Shown here piece after piece: positions 8,403 through 17,405 of a DNA stretch of 64,000 nt. Source of the stretch: Limnohabitans sp. G3-2 (GTDB lineage Bacteria; Pseudomonadota; Gammaproteobacteria; Burkholderiales; Burkholderiaceae_C); NCBI RefSeq assembly GCF_002778275.1, contig NZ_NESG01000007.1:186001-250000 (forward strand), written 5' to 3'. The notes under the pieces were generated by a model. That model worked only from the letters and a program-made list of their open reading frames with translations, ran no database searches and was not told where the DNA came from. Both the position numbers and the translations under genes were made by a program. Numbering within the stretch: the first letter of the stretch is position 1; each line of letters starts with the position of its first letter.

Positions 8403-9317
8403 ATGAGCCTGATGACACGCGCCGAGCAAGCCCTGAGCACGCATTTTGAGCAAGCTGCGGGCCGTGGTGCGCCGCCCAGGCTGGTGGCCGCCATGCGACA
8501 CGCCGTGTTTTCGGGTGGGGCACGCATCCGCCCGCAGCTGTGCATGGCCGTAGCCACCGCCTGTGGCGACAACGCGCCCCATCTGACCAATGCCGCCGCT
8601 GTGGCCCTCGAGTTGATGCATTGCGCCTCCTTGGTGCACGACGACATGCCTGCTTTTGACAACGCCGACACCCGGCGCGGGCGCCCCACGGTGCACAAAG
8701 CATTCAGCGAACCACTGGCTTTGCTCGCCGGGGATGGCTTGATCGTCATGGCCTACCGCGTCTTGTTGCAGGCGGGTGTGCAGCAACCTGAGCGCTTGAT
8801 GGCGCTGATGGACAACATGACCACCGGTGTGGGCTTGCCACACGGCATCGTGGCTGGACAAGCCTGGGAATGCGAAACCAGTGCCGATTTGGGCCAATAC
8901 CAACGCGCCAAGACTGGTGCGCTGTTTGTGTCTGCCACCTGCGCGGGCGCCCTCAGTTGTGGCGTGGCACCCGAGCCGTGGGCGCATTTGGGCCAGTATT
9001 TGGGAGAGGCTTACCAAGTGGCCGATGACATCCGCGACGTCATCGCCGATGCCGCCACCCTGGGCAAGCCCGCAGGTCAAGACGCTTTGCATGCGCGCCC
9101 GAGCTCAGCCCAAGCGCTGGGCCTGACGGGTGCGATTGCCCACTTTGACCAGCTGATCGATCAGGCGGCGGAATCGATCCCGACGTGCTCATGCCGCGAC
9201 ATGCTGCGCCAATTGGTTCAGGTCGAAGCCGAGCGTTTGGTGCCCAAAGCCCTGTGTGAGGGCTATTTCAAGACCCACCCTGAAGTGGCCACCGGCCGCA
9301 TCCGTGCCCCGCATTGA
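8403..9317 (+). CDS. crtE: Geranylgeranyl diphosphate synthase
   Basis: A 304-residue trans-prenyltransferase. The first aspartate-rich motif is at residues 80-86 (DDMPAFD) and the second at 208-212 (DDIRD); both bind Mg-diphosphate. It makes C20 geranylgeranyl diphosphate, the precursor of carotenoids and of the bacteriochlorophyll tail. The start at 8403 follows a GGAGG Shine-Dalgarno; an earlier in-frame ATG at 8376 lies inside an operator. It is the first gene of the plus-strand photosynthesis block, controlled by two PpsR-type sites, and crtF follows after 32 bp. Confidence 0.93.
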   Translation: MSLMTRAEQALSTHFEQAAGRGAPPRLVAAMRHAVFSGGARIRPQLCMAVATACGDNAPHLTNAAAVALELMHCASLVHDDMPAFDNADTRRGRPTVHKAFSEPLALLAGDGLIVMAYRVLLQAGVQQPERLMALMDNMTTGVGLPHGIVAGQAWECETSADLGQYQRAKTGALFVSATCAGALSCGVAPEPWAHLGQYLGEAYQVADDIRDVIADAATLGKPAGQDALHARPSSAQALGLTGAIAHFDQLIDQAAESIPTCSCRDMLRQLVQVEAERLVPKALCEGYFKTHPEVATGRIRAPH

Positions 9318-9349
9318 GCGGCGTGCCCTCAAGACACGAAGGAAGCACC

Positions 9350-10564
9350 ATGTCCCAACCCCTGGATCTGGCCGCTCTGCAGGCCCCGAACGCTTCCGCC
9401 TCTCTGAAGGACGCGTGGCAAGCCCGATTGGAGCGTTGGTACGCCCATCCCGGTTTGTACCGTTGGTCGCTTGGCAATCCCTTGACCCGCTGGCTGACGC
9501 GTCGCCGCACCCGCAAGCTGTTCGATTTGATGGCCGGTTTTGTGCACAGCCAAGTGCTTCTCGGTTGTGTGCGCTTGGATCTGTTTCGGGCCCTTCACCA
9601 AGCCCCCGCCCATTTGGAAGATTTGGCGCGTCGCACCGGGCTGGCCCCTGCCGTGTTGCAGCGCTTGCTGCTGTCGGCCGTCGCGCTGGGGCTGCTGGAG
9701 CACCGCAGCCAGGGTCGGTTTGGCCTGGGTCCATTGGGCGTGCCGCTGGCGCAGCACGAGGGCATTGCCCAAATGATCGAGCACAACCACCTGCTCTACC
9801 AAGACATGCAAGACCCGCTGCAGTTTTTGAACAACGCCTGGAGCGGCGGTATGGCCGAGTATTGGCCCTATGCCCATGAAAAACCTGCGCTGGCCATGCC
9901 GGCGTCGGAGGTGGACAAGTTCACCCGGTATTCCCAGCTCATGGCCGCATCGCAAGGCTTTGTGGTGCAAGAAATCCTGTCGTCTTACTTTTTTGACGAA
10001 CACCGTTGCGTGCTCGATGTGGGCGCCGGCAAGGGCCGCTTTGTGAGCGAGCTGGCCGCGCACGCCCCGCACCTGAAGTTCAAGATGTTTGACCTGCCCC
10101 CCGTGCTGGCGCTGGCCCGCGAAGGCTTGCAGGCCAAGGGTTTGACCGAGCGTGTGGCTTTGCACCCCGGCAGCTTTCTGGACGACCCCTTGCCCGAAGG
10201 CGCGGACCTGATCACTTTGGTGCGCGTCGCGCATGACCACCCCGATGCCGTGGTCCGGCAGATCTTGCAAAAAGCCCATGCGGCTTTGCCCTTGGGGGGC
10301 GTCTTGCTTTTGGCCGAGCCGATGGCGCAGCCTGAGGGCGAAGCGGGCCAACCCAGTGCCTCGGTCGACGCTTACTTCCACTTTTACCTGCTGGCCATGG
10401 GGGCAGGGCGGCTGCGCACGCCCCAAGAGCTGCAAACCATGATGCAAGAGGCCGGCTTCTCCCACGTCGAGGAGGTGCCCAACGCCATGCCCATCCATGC
10501 CCGCATTCTTGTGGGGCGCAAATCTCAGTGTTTACCCTATGATTCGCGCGAAAGTGTCAATTAG
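9350..10564 (+). CDS. crtF: Demethylspheroidene (hydroxyneurosporene) O-methyltransferase
   Basis: A 404-residue SAM-dependent methyltransferase with an N-terminal dimerisation/winged-helix region (LARRTGLAPAVLQRLL) and the SAM-binding motif DVGAGKGRF starting near residue 223. CrtF methylates the 1-hydroxyl of demethylspheroidene in the spheroidene pathway, which agrees with crtC, crtD and crtA downstream. GAAGGA precedes the ATG at 9350. Its last codons and stop overlap the first bchC operator, so regulation of bchC is built into crtF coding sequence. Confidence 0.92.
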   Translation: MSQPLDLAALQAPNASASLKDAWQARLERWYAHPGLYRWSLGNPLTRWLTRRRTRKLFDLMAGFVHSQVLLGCVRLDLFRALHQAPAHLEDLARRTGLAPAVLQRLLLSAVALGLLEHRSQGRFGLGPLGVPLAQHEGIAQMIEHNHLLYQDMQDPLQFLNNAWSGGMAEYWPYAHEKPALAMPASEVDKFTRYSQLMAASQGFVVQEILSSYFFDEHRCVLDVGAGKGRFVSELAAHAPHLKFKMFDLPPVLALAREGLQAKGLTERVALHPGSFLDDPLPEGADLITLVRVAHDHPDAVVRQILQKAHAALPLGGVLLLAEPMAQPEGEAGQPSASVDAYFHFYLLAMGAGRLRTPQELQTMMQEAGFSHVEEVPNAMPIHARILVGRKSQCLPYDSRESVN

Positions 10565-10572
10565 ATTTGACA
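10555..10572. promoter_or_regulatory. PpsR/CrtJ-type operator 1 of bchC
   Basis: TGTCAATTAGATTTGACA fits TGT-N12-ACA. It overlaps the last three codons of crtF, including its TAG stop (10562-10564), and its right half provides a TTGACA that could be the bchC -35. Confidence 0.85.
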
Positions 10573-10580
10573 TGTGTTGA

Positions 10581-10598
10581 TGTAAAGCAAAAAATACA
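10581..10598. promoter_or_regulatory. PpsR/CrtJ-type operator 2 of bchC
   Basis: TGTAAAGCAAAAAATACA fits TGT-N12-ACA, with a weaker palindrome than operator 1. It starts 26 bp after the start of operator 1 and ends 3 bp before the bchC start codon. Confidence 0.65.
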
Positions 10599-10601
10599 AT
10601 C

Positions 10602-11555
10602 ATGAAATCCCAAGCCGTCGTCTTCAACAACCCCAGGCGTCTGTCATTGCAGGCCTTGGACCTTCCTGAACTGCAGGCCGGTCAGCTTGAAGTGGCCGTG
10701 GAATACAGTGGCATCAGCACCGGCACAGAGCGCATGCTCTGGGACGGCAGCATGCCGCCCTTTCCGGGCATGGGCTACCCCTTGGTGCCGGGCTATGAGA
10801 CGGTGGGGCGCGTGGTGCGCAGCGCCTCAGACTCGGGTTTCCAAGCCGGTCAGCGTGTGTTTGTCCCGGGCGCCAATTGCTTCACGGGCGTCAAAAGTCT
10901 GTTTGGTGGCGCGGCTTCGCGGCTGGTGGTGAGCGCGCAAAAAGTGGTGCCTGTGGCCGAGCATGCGGGCGCGCAATCGGTGCTGTTGGCGCTGGCTGCC
11001 ACGGCCTACCACGCGGTCTCGGGGGGTGGGCAGCAAGACCCGTTCGCCCCGCCCGAGCTCATCATTGGTCACGGCGTCATGGGCCGTTTGTTGGCCCGCT
11101 TGACGGTGGCTGCAGGCTTGCCAGCCCCCACCGTTTGGGAAACCCAGGCGGAGCGATTTGCTGGCGCACAGGGCTACACCGTCATGCAGCCGCAAGACGA
11201 CCCGCGCCGCGACTACAACACCATCTACGACGTGAGCGGCGACGGCAGTCTGCTCAACGGCCTGATCCAGCGCCTGCGCCCCGGTGGCGAGTTGGTGTTG
11301 GCCGGTTTTTACAAACAAGACCTCTCTTTTGCCTACGCCCCGGCCTTCATGCGCGAAGCGCGCATGCGCATCGCCGCCGAGTGGAAGCGCCCCGATTTGT
11401 TGGCCGTCAACGAACTGGTGAACACCGGTCGTTTGTCGCTCGACGGTTTGATCACCCACACCCAGCCATCGACACAAGCTGGTTCTGCCTACGAGACCGC
11501 CTTCGGAGATGCGAGCTGTCTCAAGATGATCCTCGATTGGAGTGCCACAGCATGA
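10602..11555 (+). CDS. bchC: 3-hydroxyethyl bacteriochlorophyllide a dehydrogenase
   Basis: A 317-residue protein of the zinc-type alcohol dehydrogenase superfamily that oxidises the 3-hydroxyethyl group to acetyl in the last ring modification of bacteriochlorophyllide a. The N-terminal half (YSGISTGTERMLWDG, GYPLVPGYETVGRV) resembles the GroES-like domain and the second half the dinucleotide-binding fold (ELIIGHGVMGRLLARL). The ATG at 10602 directly follows two PpsR-type sites. The stop overlaps the bchX start as ATGA, so translation is probably coupled. Confidence 0.93.
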   Translation: MKSQAVVFNNPRRLSLQALDLPELQAGQLEVAVEYSGISTGTERMLWDGSMPPFPGMGYPLVPGYETVGRVVRSASDSGFQAGQRVFVPGANCFTGVKSLFGGAASRLVVSAQKVVPVAEHAGAQSVLLALAATAYHAVSGGGQQDPFAPPELIIGHGVMGRLLARLTVAAGLPAPTVWETQAERFAGAQGYTVMQPQDDPRRDYNTIYDVSGDGSLLNGLIQRLRPGGELVLAGFYKQDLSFAYAPAFMREARMRIAAEWKRPDLLAVNELVNTGRLSLDGLITHTQPSTQAGSAYETAFGDASCLKMILDWSATA

Positions 11556-12556
11556 ACACAGATACCGCCACCCAGCCCATCAAATTTGTCGAAGTGCTCC
11601 GGCGCGAAGCCGACGTCGAGCCTGACGCCGTCAGCACCTCCGAGGTGACCAAAGAGACGCAAATCATTGCCATTTATGGCAAAGGCGGCATTGGCAAAAG
11701 CTTCACCTTGGCCAACCTGTCCTACATGATGGCGCAGCAGGGCAAGAAAGTGCTGCTGATTGGCTGCGACCCCAAGAGCGACACCACCAGCTTGCTGTTT
11801 GGTGGCAAGGCTTGCCCCACCATCATCGAAACCTCATCCCGTCTCAAACTCTCCGGCCAGGCCGTGAGCATTGGCGACGTGTGCTTCAAGCGCGATGGCG
11901 TGTTCGCCATGGAACTCGGCGGCCCTGAGGTGGGACGCGGCTGCGGTGGACGCGGCATCATCCACGGCTTTGAAACGCTCGAAAAACTCGGTTTCCACGA
12001 CTGGGGATTTGACTACGTGTTGCTCGACTTTTTGGGCGACGTGGTCTGTGGCGGTTTTGGCCTGCCGATTGCCCGCGACATGTGCCAAAAAGTCATTGTG
12101 GTGGCCAGCAACGACTTGCAGTCGCTGTATGTCGCCAACAACGTGTGCTCGGCCGTGGAGTATTTCCGCAAGCTCGGCGGCAATGTGGGTGTGGCCGGCA
12201 TGGTCATCAACAAAGACGATGGCACGGGCGAAGCCCAGGCCTTTGCGGACAACGCCGGCATCCCTGTGCTGGCCGCCATCCCGGCCAACGAAGACATCCG
12301 GCGCAAGAGCGCCAGCTACGAAATCATTGGCCGCCCTGATGGCGAGTGGGGTCCCTTGTTTGCCGAGTTGGCCAAGAACGTGGCCGAAGCCCCTCCGCAG
12401 CGCCCCAAACCTCAGACCCAGGACCAATTGCTGGGTTTGTTCAGCGCCGATGTGGTCGGCCGCAACGTGGTGCTCGAGCCCGCAACCGTGTTCGACATGG
12501 TGGGCAAGCACGAAGACATCAAGCCCTCGCTGGAAGTCGTCTACGACGCGGCCTGA
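11552..12556 (+). CDS. bchX: Chlorophyllide reductase iron protein, subunit X
   Basis: A 334-residue nitrogenase-iron-protein-like ATPase. The P-loop GKGGIGKS is at residues 43-50 and the two cysteines that bridge the dimer's [4Fe-4S] cluster are C131 (RGCGGRG) and C166 (VVCGGFG). It passes electrons with ATP hydrolysis to BchYZ, which reduces ring B of chlorophyllide to the bacteriochlorin. It overlaps bchC by 4 bp and precedes bchY by 30 bp. Confidence 0.95.
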   Translation: MNTDTATQPIKFVEVLRREADVEPDAVSTSEVTKETQIIAIYGKGGIGKSFTLANLSYMMAQQGKKVLLIGCDPKSDTTSLLFGGKACPTIIETSSRLKLSGQAVSIGDVCFKRDGVFAMELGGPEVGRGCGGRGIIHGFETLEKLGFHDWGFDYVLLDFLGDVVCGGFGLPIARDMCQKVIVVASNDLQSLYVANNVCSAVEYFRKLGGNVGVAGMVINKDDGTGEAQAFADNAGIPVLAAIPANEDIRRKSASYEIIGRPDGEWGPLFAELAKNVAEAPPQRPKPQTQDQLLGLFSADVVGRNVVLEPATVFDMVGKHEDIKPSLEVVYDAA

Positions 12557-12586
12557 TTCGCGAAGACCCCTCCACAGGACACGGCC

Positions 12587-14140
12587 ATGACACGCACCAT
12601 TCCGATTCACCCCAGCACCGACGCCCCCAACCCCGCAGGCCTGCAGGGTGACGGCATGGGCTGCCACGCCGGCACCGAAGCCATGGTGGCCGCCGCCAAA
12701 GAGGCCGGCAAGTCCGAGGTGCTGGACCAATACGCCCGAGATTACCCGCGCCAGCCCGATGCCGGACCGCACGACCAGCCGCAAAGCATGTGCCCGGCCT
12801 TTGGTTCGCTGCGCGTGGGTTTGCGCATGAAGCGCACCGCCACCATCCTCTCGGGGTCGGCCTGCTGCGTTTATGGCCTGACCTTCACGTCCCATTTCTA
12901 CGGCGCACGCCGCAGTGTGGGCTATGTGCCCTTCAACTCCGAGTCGCTGGTCACGGGCAAGCTGTTTGAAGACATCCGCGAAGCGGTGCACGCCGAAGCC
13001 GATCCGAGCAAAGTCGACACCGTCATCATCATCAACCTGTGCGTGCCCACCGCCAGCGGTGTGCCGCTGCAGCTGCTGCCCAAAGAGATCAATGGCGTGC
13101 GCGTCATTGGCATTGACGTGCCCGGATTTGGCGTACCCACCCACGCCGAAGCCAAAGACGTGTTGGCCGGGGCGATGCTGAAATACGCCCGTGAAGAAAT
13201 CATGAGTGGCCCAGTGGCTGCGCCCCGCGCCGGTCGGGGTGACAAACCCACCGTGGCGCTGCTCGGCGAGATGTTCCCGGCCGACCCGGTCATCATCGGT
13301 CAGATGCTGGCGCCCATGGGTTTGGCCGCTGGCCCGGTGGTGCCCACCCGGGAGTGGCGTGAGCTGTATGCCGCGCTCGACTGCTCGGTGGCTGCCGCCA
13401 TCCACCCGTTCTACACCGCCAGTGTGCGCGAATTCAAAGCGGCTGGGCGTCCTGTGGTGGGTTCGGCCCCAGTGGGACTGGAAGGCACACAAGACTGGTT
13501 GCAAAACATTGGCCAGGCCGCGGGCATTGCGCAGGCGCAAATCGATGTGGCGCGCAACCAATCGCTCACGCAAATGCGCGGGCTTTTGATGCAAAAGCCC
13601 ATCTCCGGCCGCATCACGCTCAGCGGCTACGAAGGCTCCGAGTTGCTCGTGGGCCGTCTCCTCGTCGAGTGCGGGGCCGATTTGCGCTATGTCGGTTCCG
13701 CCTGTCCCGCCACCGAATGGAATGCCCAAGACATCGCCTGGCTGCAAGCCAAGGGTGTGCAGGTGCAAATGCGTGCATCGCTCGAGCAAGACCTCAACGC
13801 CATGTACGAGTACCGGCCGCAGCTGGCCATTGGCACCACCCCGGTGGTGCAGATCGCCAAGCAAAACAGCGTGCCGTCCCTGTACTTCACCAACCTGATT
13901 TCGGCCCGGCCCCTGATGGGTGTGGCTGGGGCCGGCTCGCTGGTGCAGGTGGTGCAAGCGGCCATGGGCAATCAGGCCCGCTTTGACGCCATGAAATCCT
14001 TCTTTGGCGATGTGGGGGCCGGCCATGCGGCGGGCGTCTGGGAGTCGGTGCCCAAAGACCGGCCTGAGTTCAAAGCCGAAACCCGTCGCCAAATCGAAAA
14101 GATTTTGAAAAAGCGCAAAGCCGAGGAGATGGGTTCATGA
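12587..14140 (+). CDS. bchY: Chlorophyllide reductase, subunit Y
   Basis: A 517-residue NifD-like subunit of the chlorophyllide oxidoreductase catalytic core. Cysteines in QSMCPAFG and SGSACCVYG, with one in MGCHAGTEA, are candidates for ligands of the [4Fe-4S] cluster held between BchY and BchZ. The fold is otherwise recognisable from segments such as [10 protein letters not shown] and [16 protein letters not shown]. An AGGA Shine-Dalgarno precedes the ATG. The stop overlaps bchZ as ATGA. Confidence 0.95.
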   Translation: MTRTIPIHPSTDAPNPAGLQGDGMGCHAGTEAMVAAAKEAGKSEVLDQYARDYPRQPDAGPHDQPQSMCPAFGSLRVGLRMKRTATILSGSACCVYGLTFTSHFYGARRSVGYVPFNSESLVTGKLFEDIREAVHAEADPSKVDTVIIINLCVPTASGVPLQLLPKEINGVRVIGIDVPGFGVPTHAEAKDVLAGAMLKYAREEIMSGPVAAPRAGRGDKPTVALLGEMFPADPVIIGQMLAPMGLAAGPVVPTREWRELYAALDCSVAAAIHPFYTASVREFKAAGRPVVGSAPVGLEGTQDWLQNIGQAAGIAQAQIDVARNQSLTQMRGLLMQKPISGRITLSGYEGSELLVGRLLVECGADLRYVGSACPATEWNAQDIAWLQAKGVQVQMRASLEQDLNAMYEYRPQLAIGTTPVVQIAKQNSVPSLYFTNLISARPLMGVAGAGSLVQVVQAAMGNQARFDAMKSFFGDVGAGHAAGVWESVPKDRPEFKAETRRQIEKILKKRKAEEMGS

Positions 14141-15663
14141 ACCAGATCAATCCTCCACCCAGCAGCGTGGCCAAGCCCAAGTCGCCACTCATCCTGGACC
14201 ACGACCGCGCAGGCGGTTACTGGGGTGCGGTGTATGTGTTCACCGCCATCAAGGGTTTGCAAGTGGTGATCGACGGCCCCGTGGGCTGCGAAAACCTGCC
14301 GGTGACTTCGGTGCTGCACTACACCGATGCCTTGCCACCGCACGAATTGCCGATTGTCGTGACCGGCCTGGCGGAAGAGCAACTGGGCCGCGAGGGCACC
14401 GAGGGCGCCATGAAACGGGCGCATGCCACGCTCGACCCGGAGTTGCCCGCCGTGGTGGTGACCGGTTCGATCGCCGAGATGATCGGTGGCGGCGTCACGC
14501 CCGAAGGCACCAACATCGCTCGCTTTTTACCGCGCACCATCGACGAAGACCAGTGGCAGTGCGCCAACCGCGCCATGTATTGGCTCTGGAGTGAATACGG
14601 CCTGCGCAAAGTGCCTGCCCGCAAACCCTTTGAAGACCGACCTGCAGGTGAAAAACCGCGCGTCAACATCATTGGCCCCTGCTACGGCACCTTCAACAGC
14701 GCCAGTGACCTGGCCGAAATTCGCCGGCTGGTGCAAGGCATCGGTGCCGATGTCAACATGGTCTTCCCACTGGGCAGCCATTTGGCCGATGTGTCGCGGC
14801 TGGTCGAAGCCGATGTGAACATTTGCATGTACCGCGAATTTGGCCGCATGCTCTGCGAGGCGCTCGAGCGCCCTTATTTGCAAGCGCCCATTGGCCTGCA
14901 CAGCACCACCAACTTCTTGCGCAAGTTGGGCGAACTGCTGCACCTGGACCCAGAGCCCTTCATCGAGCGCGAAAAACACACGACGCTCAAGCCCATGTGG
15001 GACCTGTGGCGCTCGGTCACACAAGACTTTTTTGCCACCGCCAGCTTTGCCGTGGTGGCAGGCGAGACCTATTCACGCGGTCTGAAAAACTTCCTCGAGC
15101 ACGAGATGGGTTTGCCCTGTCGCTTCAGCGTGTCACGCACTGCGGGCAACAAGACCGACAACGCCGCCGTGCGTGAGATGGTCAAAACGCAAACACCGCT
15201 GATCATGTTTGGCAGCTACAACGAACGCATGTACCTGAGTGAGATCTCAGGCGGCAGCCCCATGCGCGCCGCCTTCATTCCGGCATCCTTCCCGGGCGCC
15301 ATCATCCGCCGCCACACCGGCACACCCTTCATGGGCTACAGCGGTGCGACCTACGTGATCCAGGAGGTGTGCAACGCGCTGTTTGATGCGCTGTTCCACA
15401 TCTTGCCCCTGGGCACCGAGATGGACAAAGTCGAAGCCACGCAAGCGCGTGGCGTGGTGGCCCCCAACGCCAGCTGGCAGGACGAGGCGCAGCAGCGCCT
15501 GCGCGATGTCGTGCAAAGCCAGCCGGTGCTGGTGCAGATTTCTGCAGCGAAACGTTTGCGCGATCAGGCGGAACAGCTCTCGCATGCCCAGGGTCAAAAC
15601 GAGGTGACCGAAGCCCATGTGAACGCGGCCAGCCGCGAGCTGGGCTTGGGGGTGGCGGCATGA
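14137..15663 (+). CDS. bchZ: Chlorophyllide reductase, subunit Z
   Basis: A 508-residue NifK-like partner of BchY. The N-terminal segment [15 protein letters not shown] carries the cluster-ligand cysteine and the C-terminal helical part (residues about 430-508) is the extension typical of BchZ and BchB relatives. With BchX and BchY it reduces ring B, also a step that can reduce vinyl groups in some species. Overlaps bchY by 4 bp. Its own stop overlaps a 43-codon open frame as ATGA, just before pufB. Confidence 0.95.
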   Translation: MNQINPPPSSVAKPKSPLILDHDRAGGYWGAVYVFTAIKGLQVVIDGPVGCENLPVTSVLHYTDALPPHELPIVVTGLAEEQLGREGTEGAMKRAHATLDPELPAVVVTGSIAEMIGGGVTPEGTNIARFLPRTIDEDQWQCANRAMYWLWSEYGLRKVPARKPFEDRPAGEKPRVNIIGPCYGTFNSASDLAEIRRLVQGIGADVNMVFPLGSHLADVSRLVEADVNICMYREFGRMLCEALERPYLQAPIGLHSTTNFLRKLGELLHLDPEPFIEREKHTTLKPMWDLWRSVTQDFFATASFAVVAGETYSRGLKNFLEHEMGLPCRFSVSRTAGNKTDNAAVREMVKTQTPLIMFGSYNERMYLSEISGGSPMRAAFIPASFPGAIIRRHTGTPFMGYSGATYVIQEVCNALFDALFHILPLGTEMDKVEATQARGVVAPNASWQDEAQQRLRDVVQSQPVLVQISAAKRLRDQAEQLSHAQGQNEVTEAHVNAASRELGLGVAA

Positions 15664-15791
15664 ACGCACACCTCTTTCAAACAACAGCAGGTGCTGCCGT
15701 CGGCGGCGCCGCTTCTCTGATGTCGTGGCCTTTGGCTGCGGATGCCCATCTGCGCGGGCTGTGCGCAACCCGGGTCGCAAGGCCTCTTTAA
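15660..15791 (+). CDS. Possible 43-residue leader ORF between bchZ and pufB
   Basis: An ATG overlapping the bchZ stop (ATGA) opens 43 codons ending TAA at 15789-15791, 12 bp before pufB. The product would start [19 protein letters not shown], with no clear membrane helix and no similarity that I recognise. The position is that of pufQ in Rhodobacter, but the product is shorter and lacks the PufQ membrane helix. It may be a coupled leader peptide, or may not be translated. Confidence 0.3.
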   Translation: MNAHLFQTTAGAAVGGAASLMSWPLAADAHLRGLCATRVARPL

Positions 15792-15803
15792 AAGGAGCAA
15801 AAC

Positions 15804-15947
15804 ATGTCCACCAAGACATCAATTTCCGGACTCACCGATGAGGAAGCCCAGGAGTTCCATCACTACTGGATGCAGGGCACCGTAGGCTTTACAGCAGTCG
15901 CTGTACTGGCCCACATCCTGGTCTGGGCGTGGCGTCCCTGGTTCTGA
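15804..15947 (+). CDS. pufB: LH1 (B870) antenna beta polypeptide
   Basis: A 47-residue single-helix antenna protein, too short for usual ORF cut-offs. The N-terminal [17 protein letters not shown] is typical of LH1 beta, the central BChl ligand is H37 ([10 protein letters not shown]), and the C terminus is WRPWF. It pairs with PufA to form the ring around the reaction centre. A strong AAAAGGAG precedes the ATG. Unusually, the next gene is not pufA but a 74-residue membrane protein, 44 bp downstream. Confidence 0.95.
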   Translation: MSTKTSISGLTDEEAQEFHHYWMQGTVGFTAVAVLAHILVWAWRPWF

Positions 15948-15991
15948 TTCAGAGCCTGTTTTTTCATCCATAGATTGACGGAGTCACTGTC

Positions 15992-16216
15992 ATGCAAAAC
16001 ACAACCCACCTCAACGAGGACCATTCGCGTGCGGATGAGTCCCCTGCGTTCTGGTCCATTTTCCTCATCGGATTCGGATGTCTGTTCGTGGTCGTCGTAC
16101 TGGCCAAACTGGTCGGCGTTCACTGGCGAGATCTGTTGCCCGGTGCAGAAGATGCCAAGAGCATGAGTCAGGGTGTCAAAGCTGCGGTGTACACCTTCAT
16201 GTCCCACATCATTTAG
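15992..16216 (+). CDS. Single-helix membrane protein between pufB and pufA, unknown (orf74)
   Basis: A 74-residue protein with a Shine-Dalgarno (CGGAG, 9 bp spacing), sitting 44 bp after pufB and 10 bp before pufA, so it must be translated from the puf mRNA. The N terminus is acidic and soluble. One membrane helix spans about residues 19-43 ([20 protein letters not shown]). The helix end [14 protein letters not shown] (38-51) aligns without gaps to the LH1-beta end [12 protein letters not shown], but the BChl-binding histidine is Lys39. A C-terminal tail ([20 protein letters not shown]) follows. Overall length and layout also recall PufX. It may be a pigment-free beta-like or PufX-like LH1 ring component; this is inference. 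I do not recognise an established family. Confidence 0.85.
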   Translation: MQNTTHLNEDHSRADESPAFWSIFLIGFGCLFVVVVLAKLVGVHWRDLLPGAEDAKSMSQGVKAAVYTFMSHII

Positions 16217-16226
16217 GAGATTCACC

Positions 16227-16436
16227 ATGTGGAGAATTTGGCGACTTTACGACCCTTTGCGTGCCATGGTGCTGCAGGGTATTTTCTTGTTTGGCCTGGC
16301 CGCGATGATTCACCTCATCTTGCTCAGCACCAACAAATTCAACTGGCTCGACGGCGCGAAAAAACCCGTCGCAGCATCGGCGCAAAACTCGCCGCTGCCG
16401 ACTGCGGTGGCTTCGCTTGCGGCCCCCAAGTCCTGA
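16227..16436 (+). CDS. pufA: LH1 (B870) antenna alpha polypeptide
   Basis: A 69-residue antenna protein starting [18 protein letters not shown]. The BChl-ligating histidine is H29 ([11 protein letters not shown]), and the LH1-type aromatic W40 lies 11 residues later (NKFNWLDG). A 26-residue alanine/proline-rich C-terminal extension follows, longer than in many alpha chains and possibly processed. A GGAG Shine-Dalgarno precedes the ATG at 16227. It is separated from pufB by orf74 and from pufL by a hairpin. Confidence 0.95.
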   Translation: MWRIWRLYDPLRAMVLQGIFLFGLAAMIHLILLSTNKFNWLDGAKKPVAASAQNSPLPTAVASLAAPKS

Positions 16437-16455
16437 TCCAGGACTTGCCGTTCAG

Positions 16456-16487
16456 GTGCCGTCATTGAACCCGTGTCAATGCGGCAT
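16456..16487 (+). other. Intercistronic RNA hairpin between pufA and pufL
   Basis: A 12-bp stem (one terminal G-U pair, one bulged U) closes a 7-nt loop: 16456-16468 pairs with 16476-16487. There is no T-tract, so it is not a terminator. In Rhodobacter, a hairpin at this place protects the pufBA mRNA from 3' decay and yields excess antenna over reaction-centre transcripts; the same role is inferred here. Confidence 0.7.
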
Positions 16488-16519
16488 CTGTTTATCCACT
16501 GAAGCAGGAGGACCAAGCC

Positions 16520-17356
16520 ATGGCCATGCTGAGTTTTGAGAAAAAGTACCGTGTCCGCGGAGGTACCCTGCTGGGTGGTGATTTGTTTGACTTCTGGGTC
16601 GGACCGTTTTACGTCGGCTTCTTCGGCGTCACAACCTTGTTCTTTTCGTTCCTGGGGACTGCCCTCATCTTGTGGGGTGCCTCACAAGGTCCCACCTGGA
16701 ACATTTGGCAGATCAGCATCGCACCGCCTGATTTGTCCTACGGTTTGCGCTTTGCGCCCTTGATGGAAGGCGGCCTGTGGCAGCTCATCACGGTGTGCGC
16801 GATCGGCGCTTTTGGCTCGTGGATGATGCGTGAGGTGGAAATCTGCCGCAAGCTGGGCATGGGCTTTCATGTGCCTGTGGCCTTTGGTGTGGCCATCTCG
16901 GCTTACGTCACTTTGGTGGTCGTCCGCCCGGTGCTCATGGGTGCATGGGGCCACGGATTTCCCTACGGCATCTACAGCCACCTGGACTGGGTCTCCAACG
17001 TGGGCTACCAGTACCTGCACTTTCATTACAACCCGGCACACATGATCGCCGTGAGTTTCTTCTTCGCCAGTGTGTTTGCCTTGTCGCTGCACGGTGGCCT
17101 GATCTTGTCCTCCACCAACCCTGCACCGGGCACCGTGGTCAAGACACCCGAACACGAAGACACGTTCTTCCGCGACATCATCGGTTATTCGATCGGCACC
17201 TTGGGCATCCACCGCCTGGGCTTGTTTCTGGCACTGGCTGCCGTGTTGTTCAGCGCCTTGTGCATTGTGCTCAGCGGCCCCTTCTGGAGCCGTGGTTGGC
17301 CCGAATGGTGGAGCTGGTGGCTGAACATGCCCATCTGGTCCCAGTGGCCCGTCTGA
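16520..17356 (+). CDS. pufL: Photosynthetic reaction centre subunit L
   Basis: A 278-residue protein with five membrane helices. It binds half of the special pair, an accessory BChl, a bacteriopheophytin and QB. Diagnostic segments are [21 protein letters not shown] at the N terminus, the special-pair region [18 protein letters not shown] and the iron/quinone region [17 protein letters not shown] precedes the ATG. It follows the pufA hairpin, and pufM is 49 bp downstream. Confidence 0.98.
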   Translation: MAMLSFEKKYRVRGGTLLGGDLFDFWVGPFYVGFFGVTTLFFSFLGTALILWGASQGPTWNIWQISIAPPDLSYGLRFAPLMEGGLWQLITVCAIGAFGSWMMREVEICRKLGMGFHVPVAFGVAISAYVTLVVVRPVLMGAWGHGFPYGIYSHLDWVSNVGYQYLHFHYNPAHMIAVSFFFASVFALSLHGGLILSSTNPAPGTVVKTPEHEDTFFRDIIGYSIGTLGIHRLGLFLALAAVLFSALCIVLSGPFWSRGWPEWWSWWLNMPIWSQWPV

Positions 17357-17405
17357 GTCGGACTGAACGCACAGACCGAATCCAAAGAATTGAGGAGTAC
17401 AGCAC

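Noticed and set aside
11834..14092. 752-codon minus-strand open frame over bchX and bchY
   Set aside because: Antisense shadow of two clearly recognised genes; product is rich in His, Gly and Arg with no motif or ribosome-binding site.
15660..15791. pufQ
   Set aside because: The position fits but the 43-residue product lacks the membrane helix and length of PufQ; kept only as a possible leader ORF.
16227..16436. The 74-residue gene as a frameshifted or misread pufA
   Set aside because: A complete, normal pufA follows 10 bp later with its own Shine-Dalgarno, and the 74-residue frame has its own start signal and stop.
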